A DNA stretch of 64,000 nt from JBMHDW01 sp049889175 (lineage in GTDB: Bacteria > Pseudomonadota > Gammaproteobacteria > Comchoanobacterales > Comchoanobacteraceae), in NCBI GenBank assembly GCA_049889175.1, contig JBMHDW010000002.1:124001-188000 (forward strand), written 5' to 3'. The notes beneath the pieces are model-generated. The model saw only the letters and a program-made list of their open reading frames with translations, did no database searches and had not been told where the DNA came from. Positions within the stretch are counted from its first letter, which is position 1, and the number at the start of each line of letters is the position of its first letter. This document shows positions 17,397 through 24,364 of this stretch, one piece after another. The position numbers and the translations under genes are program-made.

Positions 17397-18149
17397 ATGG
17401 ATATGGGGTTTTTTGCAGTAATAATGAGTGTTTTGGGGGAGTTATATTTAACCGATGCCATGAAGGAAAAGAAAAGACAGCTTGACGTGGTAAATAATAT
17501 TTATTATGAGGTTGATGAGAAGTACCAAGTAGCATTTGGAACAGTAAATAATGGTATTACGAGTCTTAAGCACGCTTACGACCTCCAGTTCAACCTAGAT
17601 GATATCAAACCTTTTGAAAAGAAGTTTAAAGAAAGAGATGAGCATCTTCGTTCAATTAAAGCAAAACAAAAAGAGCTCAAAGCCGAAGGCGTTAGTGATG
17701 ACAAGAAAAGTCAGTTGAATGCTGATATTGCAGACCTTACAAAAAAGGTGAATAAAATATCGAAAGACTATGAGACTGCAATACAAGGCATTGAAACAAT
17801 TGCCCTAAGCGATGATGATAAAGGTCGTGATGGTATAGGTTATTGTATTGAGGTCATTGCTGCAAGCAGTATGATGGGTGCTCCTGATGACTCCGGTACA
17901 CTAGACGCTATGAGTGTTCTTGGTTTGACAGGTGATCTTAAATATGATGACGATAAAGGCAAGATTGGTGTTTGTACGATAACAGGTAAGCAATATGTAT
18001 CATTATTTGATAGTTGTTTTTCCGCGATTGACATTGTATATGCTGGTTTAATCAAGGGTAAAGGCTTCTCTGCTGATTCAGAGGTAATTGATTTAAATCT
18101 ATCGGATGATCAAATTCAATCATTAAAAGATTCCATCAAAGATGAGTGA
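17397..18149 (+). CDS. array family M, member 2 (intact)
   Basis: A 250-residue protein of unknown function. The N-terminus has only a short hydrophobic stretch (MGFFAVIMSVLGELYL), weaker than in member 1, so anchoring or export is uncertain. The core has VNNGITSLKHAYDLQF, then KERDEHLRSIKAKQKELK and an Asp/Lys-rich coiled coil. The C-terminal third has a single Cys in GIGYCIEV, then CTITGKQYVSLFDSCFSAID, and ends LNLSDDQIQSLKDSIKDE. Three Cys and the TGKQY motif are shared with member 3. The 5' and 3' flanks are the 82-bp repeat. It is near-identical in DNA to much of member 3, a recent duplication. Confidence 0.85.
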   Translation: MDMGFFAVIMSVLGELYLTDAMKEKKRQLDVVNNIYYEVDEKYQVAFGTVNNGITSLKHAYDLQFNLDDIKPFEKKFKERDEHLRSIKAKQKELKAEGVSDDKKSQLNADIADLTKKVNKISKDYETAIQGIETIALSDDDKGRDGIGYCIEVIAASSMMGAPDDSGTLDAMSVLGLTGDLKYDDDKGKIGVCTITGKQYVSLFDSCFSAIDIVYAGLIKGKGFSADSEVIDLNLSDDQIQSLKDSIKDE

Positions 18150-18228
18150 TGATCATGAATAAAGATATGCCCGAATACATTCGGGCATATTTTTATCACA
18201 CACATTCGTTTTTATGGTCTATAAGAAA
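18147..18228 (+). repeat. 82-bp perfect intergenic repeat, copy 2 (terminator plus box B)
   Basis: Same sequence as the copy at 17288. The terminator hairpin is at 18165-18190 and the TGGTCTATAAGAAA box at 18215-18228, 26 nt before the next ATG with its AAGGAG site. Confidence 0.85.
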
Positions 18229-18253
18229 TTATAATATAAATTAAGGAGAAAAA

Positions 18254-18955
18254 ATGGAGATAGTTATAAATATATTAGCATTATTTACTGTTTATCAAAC
18301 GGATCAAATGAAAGAAAAGGAAAGACAGCTTGACGTGGTATATGATATTTACAATGCGGTTGATGAGAAGTACCAAACATCATTTGAAACAGTAAATAAT
18401 GGTATTTTGAGTCTTAAGCACGCTTACGACCTCCAGTTCAACCTAGATGATATCAAACCTTTTGAAAAGAAGTTTAAAGAAAGAGACGAGCATCTTCGTT
18501 CAATTAAAGCAAAACAAAAAGAGCTAAAAGCCGAAGGCGTTAGTGATGATAAGAAAACTCAGTTAAATAATGATATTGCAGATCTAACAAAAAAGGTGAA
18601 TAAAATATCGAAAGACTATGAGACAGCAATACAAGGCATTGAAAGCATAGCCCTAAGCGATGATGATAAAGGTAGTGATGGTATAGGTTATTGTATTGAG
18701 GTCATTGCTGCAAGCAGTATGATGGGTGCTCCTGATGAATTCAGTACAGTAAGTGACGCTATGAGTGTTCTTGGTGTTGATACGATAACAGGTAAGCAAT
18801 ATGTATCATTATTTGATAGTTGTTTTTCCGCGATTGACACTCTATATGCTGGTTTAATCAAGAATAAAGGCTTCTCTGCTGATCAAGAGGTAATTGATTT
18901 AAATCTATCGGATGATCAAATTCAATCATTAAAAGATGCCATCAAAGATGAGTGA
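18254..18955 (+). CDS. array family M, member 3 (intact, mosaic)
   Basis: A 233-residue paralogue of the preceding gene with a strong AAGGAG site before its ATG. The N-terminal hydrophobic part is short (MEIVINILALFTVYQTD). It has the same coiled-coil core, the same GIGYCIEVIAASSMMGAPD segment and the same C-terminus. Compared with member 2 it lacks about 20 residues before DTITGKQY. At the DNA level the stretch 18542-18591 matches member 1 (16814-16863) and differs from member 2. The flanking stretch near 18415-18475 matches member 2 and differs from member 1, which points to gene conversion or recombination between copies. Confidence 0.85.
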   Translation: MEIVINILALFTVYQTDQMKEKERQLDVVYDIYNAVDEKYQTSFETVNNGILSLKHAYDLQFNLDDIKPFEKKFKERDEHLRSIKAKQKELKAEGVSDDKKTQLNNDIADLTKKVNKISKDYETAIQGIESIALSDDDKGSDGIGYCIEVIAASSMMGAPDEFSTVSDAMSVLGVDTITGKQYVSLFDSCFSAIDTLYAGLIKNKGFSADQEVIDLNLSDDQIQSLKDAIKDE

Positions 18956-19034
18956 TGATCATGAATAAAGATATGCCCGAATACATTCGGGCATATTTTT
19001 ATCACACACATTCGTTTTTATGGTCTATAAGAAA
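18953..19034 (+). repeat. 82-bp perfect intergenic repeat, copy 3 (terminator plus box B)
   Basis: Same sequence as the copies at 17288 and 18147. The terminator hairpin is at 18971-18996 and the box at 19021-19034. An open frame reads through this copy into the next gene, but the signal peptide start at 19057 shows that extension is not coding. Confidence 0.85.
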
Positions 19035-19056
19035 GAAATATACTAATAAGGATTGT

Positions 19057-19659
19057 ATGATTAAACACATATTAATGTTATTTTTCAGTGCTGTAACAAT
19101 GCAGGCTGGATTTGCAGAACAAGAAGGTGAATGTACTAAAGTTTTATCAACAGATCTAGATAGTCGTATCATTTATTGGGAAGATACGTTGGGTGAAGAT
19201 CATGATACCAACGTTGATTCTTTCAAAGATATACATCATGGTCTCAAAAGTTTTAAATTCTTGATCAGTCTTGAAGATCCATTATGTATCAATAAAAAAG
19301 ACTCAAAGGGTATGATTGGTTTAGATTATAATGATAGATATCAAGTAGCAGGGTGTATGAATATTATCAAAAAAGCCTATGATATTGCTGTAAACAACAA
19401 TCTTGAATATTTACAAAGTTTGAGAAGGCATCATGACGAAATTAGGGTGATGATCAATTACGATGAAAATACTAGACAAATGAAGGCTAGCTCAATACCT
19501 GTTGATGAAATGAGACGGTTAAAAGATTTTTGTGAGATTTCTATACAGCTACATTACTGTCAGCTGTTAAAATCAAAAGACCAAAGTGATGACCAAAAAA
19601 AAGAAATGAAGAAAACATATCCCAACATTGAGTTTATTTGTAAGGATTATCAAAGTTAA
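19057..19659 (+). CDS. array family S, member 1: exported relative
   Basis: A 200-residue protein with a Sec signal peptide (MIKHILMLFFSAVTMQAGFA, cleavage expected after AGFA). The start is set by this peptide and by AAGG 6 nt upstream. The mature part is rich in charged residues with Cys at spaced positions (EGECTK, DPLCIN, AGCMNI, DFCEIS, HYCQLL, FICKDY). Its end, YCQLLKSKDQSDDQKKEMK, parallels the ending of the M proteins (Cys, then NKG/SKD, SDDQ, LK). I therefore treat it as a distant member of the same superfamily made as a soluble periplasmic or secreted form. It shares box B with the M genes. Confidence 0.8.
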   Translation: MIKHILMLFFSAVTMQAGFAEQEGECTKVLSTDLDSRIIYWEDTLGEDHDTNVDSFKDIHHGLKSFKFLISLEDPLCINKKDSKGMIGLDYNDRYQVAGCMNIIKKAYDIAVNNNLEYLQSLRRHHDEIRVMINYDENTRQMKASSIPVDEMRRLKDFCEISIQLHYCQLLKSKDQSDDQKKEMKKTYPNIEFICKDYQS

Positions 19660-19766
19660 TCCAGAAGAGTGCAAGCATCCTCTTGGTTGTATTTAACTAT
19701 ATTAATGAGTAATAGTAATCCTAAATATATAATAAATAAAAATAAAAACACACAAATGGTCTTTTT

Positions 19767-19780
19767 TGGTCTATAAGAAA
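19767..19780 (+). promoter_or_regulatory. box B copy 4 upstream of array gene
   Basis: TGGTCTATAAGAAA, identical to the end of the 82-bp repeats but here without the terminator hairpin. It is preceded by CACACAAATGGTCTTTTT, a diverged form of the repeat's T-rich part. The next ATG (19807) is 26 nt downstream, the same distance as at copy 2. Conservation outside the perfect repeats argues that the box itself is functional. Confidence 0.5.
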
Positions 19781-19806
19781 TAATAATATAAATTAAGGAG
19801 AAAAAA

Positions 19807-20583
19807 ATGGAAGATATCATTATAGCAGGTTTATTGGGATTGTGGATAACCTATTTTTTTTATGAAACATTTATGTTTTATGTTAATTTTTATGAAACAG
19901 ATGAATGGGCGAAAAAGGAAAGTCAGGTTGCTGAAATAGTAAAAATTTCTGATCTAAATGATGATGCAACTTTTACAATAAATAGTCTTGAGGCTGCTGC
20001 TCATAACTTTTCTATTCTTGAAGCTGGGAAGTTTAAATTTGATAAGGCAAGTAATATTAGCAACATTCTTAAAAAAAGAGATGAACATCTTAGAGTGATT
20101 AATGCTAAGGAAAAAGAATTAAAGCTTGATAATATTAGTGATGATACTAAAAGTCAGTTAAATAATGATATTGAAAGGCTTACAGGTCAAGTTGATGCGT
20201 TAACTAATGAATTTTTCACCATAGTAGAAGGTAGTCATGAAATGTCTGTATCTGATTGGAGTTTAGTAATGGTTCAAACGTGTTTGTATCCCTTGATTTG
20301 GGGAAAGAATGATGATACTAAGCATTCAAAATTGATTGAACCTGAAGAAATTAAGAGATTGGCAAGTGAACTTGAATTATCTCCTGAGGGATTTATAGGA
20401 GTCGATGAGATAACAGGCAAGCAATATTTATTGTTATACAATAGTTGTTCTGCTAGCGTTGACTACTTATATGATGGCATTTTGAACAACAAAGGATTTT
20501 CAGCTACAGATCAAAGTAGGATCGATTTAAACCTATCTGATGAGACAATTCAGCGATTTAAAGATGCCGTTAAAGATGAGTGA
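19807..20583 (+). CDS. array family M, member 4 (diverged)
   Basis: A 258-residue paralogue with an N-terminal membrane segment (IIIAGLLGLWITYFFYETFMFYV), then a diverged version of the coiled-coil core: KKRDEHLRVINAKEKELK and DTKSQLNNDIERLTGQV. The C-terminal third keeps VDEITGKQYLLLYNSCSASVDYLYDGILNNKGFSATD and ends LNLSDETIQRFKDAVKDE. It is clearly older than the copies 2 and 3 split. The ATG follows AAGGAG. The gap from 19660 to 19766 is AT-rich and holds nothing else I can name. Confidence 0.85.
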   Translation: MEDIIIAGLLGLWITYFFYETFMFYVNFYETDEWAKKESQVAEIVKISDLNDDATFTINSLEAAAHNFSILEAGKFKFDKASNISNILKKRDEHLRVINAKEKELKLDNISDDTKSQLNNDIERLTGQVDALTNEFFTIVEGSHEMSVSDWSLVMVQTCLYPLIWGKNDDTKHSKLIEPEEIKRLASELELSPEGFIGVDEITGKQYLLLYNSCSASVDYLYDGILNNKGFSATDQSRIDLNLSDETIQRFKDAVKDE

Positions 20584-20630
20584 TTATGATCTTAAAAAAG
20601 GGTTATTTTTTTCACACAAAGTATCTTTTT

Positions 20631-20644
20631 TGGTCTATAAGAAA
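20631..20644 (+). promoter_or_regulatory. box B copy 5 upstream of array gene
   Basis: Again TGGTCTATAAGAAA, preceded by TTCACACAAAGTATCTTTTT, which matches the upstream part of copies 1-4. It lies 23 nt before the ATG at 20668. Confidence 0.5.
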
Positions 20645-20667
20645 AAGTAATGTTAATGAAGGAGTTT

Positions 20668-21303
20668 ATGATGAGAAAATTATCAATGATTATGCTGGGA
20701 TCTCTAGCGATGCATACAGGTTTTGCAGATGAAAGCTGCAATTTAGATGAAAGCTTCATTTTAGATGAAAATGACATAACAAAACATCATGACAATAGAT
20801 ATGAAGTTATGGAGAAAATTTATGAAGAGATCTCACTAGATGAAGTCAAGAATGATCTTATATATATCCTGACTGGCCATGTTAGTTTAAAATATATTAT
20901 CGGTTTTGCTGAAGTTAATTGTTTAAAAGAAGATGAAGCAGACAAAATAGTCCACATATCAGATTTAGATGACTATGGAAGGAGTTCATTAGGCTTTGCT
21001 GGCTGTATCCACATGATGAGTATGGCTCATGACATTGCCAGTGAAAAAGGATATAGATTTGTAGATGATGCAAAAAAAGTTTTTGAAGATCATAGTGAAA
21101 GTTTTGATTATCAGGAAAACATACAAATAAATGCTGACCAAGTCACAGTTAGCCAGGTAAGTAGTATTATAGAACGTTGTGCCTATTCTTTGGTGGTTAA
21201 TTATTGTCATTTATTAGAAAATAAAAATTTAAGTGATGGTCATAAAAATAGTCTTAAGGAGGCACATCCTGGTATAGACAGTCTTTGTCAAAAAATGAAA
21301 TAA
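20668..21303 (+). CDS. array family S, member 2: exported relative
   Basis: A 211-residue protein with a signal peptide (MMRKLSMIMLGSLAMHTGFA, cleavage after TGFA). AAGGAG at 20659-20664 suits either the ATG at 20668 or the one at 20671. It aligns with the S protein at 19.1 kb: Cys-His-Met region GFAGCIHMMSMAHDIA against VAGCMNIIKKAYDIA, and the end NYCHLLENKNLSDGHKNSLK against HYCQLLKSKDQSDDQKKEMK. Cys positions are conserved, so disulfides in the periplasm are likely; a DsbB homologue is encoded at 60 kb. Function unknown. Confidence 0.8.
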   Translation: MMRKLSMIMLGSLAMHTGFADESCNLDESFILDENDITKHHDNRYEVMEKIYEEISLDEVKNDLIYILTGHVSLKYIIGFAEVNCLKEDEADKIVHISDLDDYGRSSLGFAGCIHMMSMAHDIASEKGYRFVDDAKKVFEDHSESFDYQENIQINADQVTVSQVSSIIERCAYSLVVNYCHLLENKNLSDGHKNSLKEAHPGIDSLCQKMK

Positions 21304-21333
21304 ACCCAATGACTCATTGAGACAAAAACAAAT

Positions 21334-21356
21334 GCCCCGATTAAACGGGGCTTTTG
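21334..21356 (+). terminator. Rho-independent terminator
   Basis: Perfect stem GCCCCG/CGGGGC with loop ATTAAA, followed by TTTTG. It closes the box-B-driven part of the array. Confidence 0.8.
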
Positions 21357-21397
21357 TTGGATCAATAGTTTATTAAATCACAATGTTGGAGCGTTAA

Positions 21398-22315
21398 ATG
21401 ACTGATACAATGAAACTAATCAACCTACTGATAGTAGCAACTATCATTTTTGTAGGGATTTGGTACTTTTATCCCGATCATGAAGAACGTGACCAGCCAT
21501 CAAAAGATGATCAGAGTGACATACAAGATAATAAAACTCACTTTGAAAAGGTATTAGAGCGTCAGTTTGATGCATTGGTTGATTTAAAAACAACGGATCA
21601 AAATACCAGCAATAATGTCAACGCACTGGTGTTGGGTTTGATGAATATCCAGCATATGAATCAACGTCAATTTGAACTAGAAGATATTAAGCCCTTTAGA
21701 AAAGCATTTATTGAACAAGATGGTGATGAATTAACGTTAAAAGATAAAATCAATAAGCTTGATCACAACAACTTAAAACCAAAAGAAAAAGATCAGCTAA
21801 ATCAAGATATCGAATCGTTAACTCAAAAAATAAACCAGGTTAATCAGGATTATCTTTCAGCATTTAAAGCTATTAAAGAGATTCAGTTAACAGAGGAAGA
21901 TAAATCAGCCATGGGAATGGAACAGTGTATCTTATTGCCAGGATGGGCAGTCATATTGGAAAATGGTAATCAACTGAGTGATTCATCAAAAAAGATAAAA
22001 GATCTTAATAGCAATAATATAACGATTAATGACATCAGTTCAGTTTTAGAAGCGACAAATATTTTTAATCATGTTAAGCATCACATATCTGAAAAGAATG
22101 ACCTTAAAACAAAGCTAATGGGCGATGGTTCTTCAATAATTGTCGAGACTATTTCTGGAGAAGACTATATCACAATCTATACATCATGTATTCAAGCAGC
22201 AGACATCATGTATCAATCATTGCTAAACAATAAAGGCATTGGAAAAGGAGTATTTCCTGTGGATTTATCTTTAACATCAGAGCAAATCGAGCAATTAAAG
22301 AGTGCAGTTAAATGA
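21398..22315 (+). CDS. array family M, member 5 (diverged, longest)
   Basis: A 305-residue protein with a strong N-terminal membrane segment (LINLLIVATIIFVGIWYFY), then an acidic linker and the family core: NVNALVLGLMNIQHMNQRQFELEDIKPFRKAF parallels the VNNGI-LKHAY-LQF-IKPFEKKF region of the others. A coiled coil (EKDQLNQDIESLTQKINQVN) follows. The C-terminal third has the Cys in MEQCILLPGW, then ISGEDYITIYTSCIQAADIMYQSLLNNKG and ends LTSEQIEQLKSAVK. It has no box B. Part of its 3' end was copied downstream (23242-23366) when the next gene was duplicated. Confidence 0.85.
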   Translation: MTDTMKLINLLIVATIIFVGIWYFYPDHEERDQPSKDDQSDIQDNKTHFEKVLERQFDALVDLKTTDQNTSNNVNALVLGLMNIQHMNQRQFELEDIKPFRKAFIEQDGDELTLKDKINKLDHNNLKPKEKDQLNQDIESLTQKINQVNQDYLSAFKAIKEIQLTEEDKSAMGMEQCILLPGWAVILENGNQLSDSSKKIKDLNSNNITINDISSVLEATNIFNHVKHHISEKNDLKTKLMGDGSSIIVETISGEDYITIYTSCIQAADIMYQSLLNNKGIGKGVFPVDLSLTSEQIEQLKSAVK

Positions 22316-22323
22316 TTTAAAAA

Positions 22324-22353
22324 ATCATGTTTTTTATAATAATTTGTACTATA
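22324..22353 (+). promoter_or_regulatory. T-tract promoter-like motif (class A), copy 2
   Basis: ATCATG, six T, AT-rich spacer, then TGTACTATA with CTATA 25 nt from the first A. It lies 29 nt before the ATG of the broken N gene. Confidence 0.5.
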
Positions 22354-22381
22354 TAGAAGATACAAATAACAGAGGTAAATT

Positions 22382-23191
22382 ATGGTAGCAAAAAAAGATA
22401 CTCACAATGATTGTTGTCAACAGCATTGTTGTTCAATGATGAAAAGAGGACTAAAGATCGCAGTAGCAGGTTTATTGTTTGTTGGTATTGGACATGCAGA
22501 TGATCATTTGTCTAATGAAAAATTGACTGTAACATCGATTATGAATCAAGAATTCAATTCATATATTTAACCAATCAACGAGATTAAAAGAGTTGAGAAA
22601 GCAAAGGATAAGCCAAAAAAAGAATTACTGGATGCCATTGATCAGATTATTAATGCCAGTAAAGGAATACAAGATATTCAACATGCTCAATTAAGACACC
22701 CCCATGTAGTTCCTGTAGTTAATGAGTTTAATGACCTAATAAAACAAGGTGTTTTAGTGAATCATGTGATTCTTATTGTTGATGAGAAAGGAAAGGAAGA
22801 AACTGATAATAAGACGTCATTAGTAAAAAACTTAAAGGAAATAATTAATAAAAGCATGACATCGCAATGGCAATATCCTATTACATACAGTGATATACAA
22901 AAGTGTCTGGATATTGAAGTCCCAGATGATTTTAAAGTAGACGTTGATGGTAGTATGGTTGAGCTGACCGATGAAGTTAAAAAGAAGTTGGCTGATAAGA
23001 GAGTTGCGTATTATAGAGATTGGAAAACAATCTTAAATAAAGGTGATGAATTAATGTTGGGAGGTTCTTTGGGATATATTGTAAATGAATGTAATAATAG
23101 AGGTCATGCATGGACAGTTTTCATTAACAGTGATGAAATGAAAGCTCATATGACTGATTATCAGAAAGAGTTATTGAAATCAGTAAAGTGA
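22382..23191 (+). pseudogene. array family N, member 1, interrupted by one stop codon
   Basis: First copy of the Cys-rich-headed N family. It begins MVAKKDTHNDCCQQHCCSMM, has a hydrophobic stretch (IAVAGLLFVGIGHA) and stops at TAA 22568-22570 after 62 residues. The intact copy has GAA at that codon. The same frame then stays open to TGA 23189-23191 and matches the intact copy throughout (KAKDKPKKELL, DEKGKEETDNKTS, MTSQWQYPITYSDIQKCLDIE). About a dozen residues around the anchor (WYGYNHWFN in the intact copy) are altered or missing. Translation restarting at the GTG at 22757 would yield a 144-residue fragment without an anchor. Confidence 0.8.
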
Positions 23192-23241
23192 TTACTGCTC
23201 TTTAAGTTAAAATACCTAAAAAGGGGGGGTAAGTATTCCTG

Positions 23242-23366
23242 ATTCAAGCAGCAGACATCATGAATCAATTATTTCTAAACAATAAAGGCATTGGAGAAGG
23301 AGTATTTCCTGTGGATTTATCTTTAAACATCAGATCAAGTCAAGCAATTAAAGAGTGCGGTTAAAT
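23242..23366 (+). pseudogene. duplicated 3' fragment of array gene M5
   Basis: It matches the last 125 nt of the gene ending at 22315 (IQAADIM, LNNKGIG, VFPVDLSL at protein level), with substitutions and a one-base insertion (TTTAAACATC for TTTAACATC) that shifts the frame. It is a by-product of the tandem duplication, not a gene. Confidence 0.8.
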
Positions 23367-23378
23367 AATTTTAAAAAA

Positions 23379-23408
23379 ATCATGTTTTTTATAATAATTT
23401 GTACTATA
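23379..23408 (+). promoter_or_regulatory. T-tract promoter-like motif (class A), copy 3
   Basis: ATCATGTTTTTT, AT-rich spacer, TGTACTATA with CTATA 25 nt from the first A. It is the duplicate of the motif at 22324 and lies 29 nt before the intact N gene. Confidence 0.5.
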
Positions 23409-23436
23409 TGGAAGATACAAATAACAGAGGTAAATT

Positions 23437-24264
23437 ATGGTAGCAAAAAAAGATATTCACAATGATTGTTGTCAACAGCATTGTTGTTGTCGTTCAATGA
23501 TGAAGGGCGGGCTAAAGATTGCAGCAGTAGGTCTATTGGTTGTTGGTGTTGGATATGCAGGGTGGTATGGTTATAATCACTGGTTTAATGAAACATTGAC
23601 TGTAACATCGATTATGGATCAACAAATCAATTCACATATTGAACTAATCAACGAGATTAAAAGAGTTGAGAAAGCAAAGGATAAGCCAAAAAAAGAATTA
23701 CTGAATACAATTGATCAGATTATTAATGCCAGTAAAGGAATACAAGATATTCAACATGCTAAATTAAGACACCCCCATGTAGTTCCTGTAGTTAATGAGG
23801 TTAACGACTTAATAAAACAAGGTGTTGTAGTGAATCATGAGATTCTTATTGTTGATGAGAAAGGAAAGGAAGAAACTGATAATAAGACGTCATTAGTGCA
23901 CGCTTTAAATGATGGAATTAATAAAAGCATGACATCGCAATGGCAATATCCTATTACATACAGTGATATACAAAAGTGTCTGGATATTGAAGCCCCAGAT
24001 GATTTTAAAGTAGACGTTGATGGTAGTATGGTTGAGCTGACCGATGAAGTTAAAAAGAAGTTGGCTGATAAGAGAGTTGCGTATTATAGAGATTGGAAAA
24101 CAATCTTAAATAAAGGTGATGAATTAATGTTAAGAGATTCTTTGGATAATATTCAAGAAGAATGTAATAAAAGAACGCATGCATGGATAGTTTTCATTAA
24201 CAGTGATGAAATGAAAGCTCATATGACTGATTATCAGAAAGAGTTATTGAAATCAGTAAAGTGA
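23437..24264 (+). CDS. array family N, member 2 (intact): Cys-rich-headed membrane protein
   Basis: A 275-residue protein of unknown function. The N-terminal ~25 residues carry a cluster of five Cys and two His (HNDCCQQHCCCRS), followed by one membrane segment (LKIAAVGLLVVGVGYAGWYGY). The Cys cluster would therefore be on the cytoplasmic side if the rest is periplasmic. The body is helical and charged, with only two further Cys (IQKCLDIE, IQEECNKR), and ends MTDYQKELLKSVK, similar in style to the M proteins' LK-rich ends. The Cys cluster could bind a metal or iron-sulfur cluster or be lipidated; nothing in the sequence decides. ATG follows AGAGG. Confidence 0.85.
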   Translation: MVAKKDIHNDCCQQHCCCRSMMKGGLKIAAVGLLVVGVGYAGWYGYNHWFNETLTVTSIMDQQINSHIELINEIKRVEKAKDKPKKELLNTIDQIINASKGIQDIQHAKLRHPHVVPVVNEVNDLIKQGVVVNHEILIVDEKGKEETDNKTSLVHALNDGINKSMTSQWQYPITYSDIQKCLDIEAPDDFKVDVDGSMVELTDEVKKKLADKRVAYYRDWKTILNKGDELMLRDSLDNIQEECNKRTHAWIVFINSDEMKAHMTDYQKELLKSVK

Positions 24265-24289
24265 TTACTGCTCTTTAAGTTGAAATACC

Positions 24290-24321
24290 AAAAAAGGGAG
24301 GCGTTAAGCTTCCCTTTTTTT
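24290..24321 (+). terminator. Rho-independent terminator ending the array
   Basis: AAAAAAGGGAGG, short loop, CTTCCCTTTTTT: a GC stem extended by A/T pairs and a T-run. In the duplicated upstream copy the equivalent place (about 23217-23240) reads AAAAAGGGGGGG and has lost the second arm. Confidence 0.7.
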
Positions 24322-24364
24322 ATTGTTTAGATCACGTTATAATATCATTATTTTAAGGGTAACA

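Larger units (their letters stand above)
22190..23216 (+). repeat. tandem duplication, unit A (about 1.03 kb)
   Basis: It starts inside the 3' end of the preceding gene (ATTCAAGCAGCAGACATCATG), continues through the class A promoter motif and the N gene, and ends in the region after it (CTGCTCTTTAAGTT). Unit B at 23242-24289 repeats it in the same order. The two differ by substitutions and by a few codon-sized gaps. Confidence 0.85.
23242..24289 (+). repeat. tandem duplication, unit B (about 1.05 kb)
   Basis: Second copy of the unit at 22190-23216. Offsets are 1052 nt at the left end, 1055 nt at the N gene start and 1073 nt at its stop, so small insertions have accumulated. Unit B carries the intact N gene and a full terminator. 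Confidence 0.85.

Noticed and set aside
17288..19034. CRISPR array
   Set aside because: The repeats are 82 bp, separated by whole coding genes, and include a terminator; no spacer-repeat periodicity.
18952..19056. N-terminal extension of the first S protein through the 82-bp repeat
   Set aside because: The repeat is intergenic in its two other copies, and a clear signal peptide begins at 19057.
16472..23191. Programmed readthrough of the two in-frame TAA codons
   Set aside because: No shared context around the two stops and TAA is the least readthrough-prone codon; nonsense mutation is simpler.
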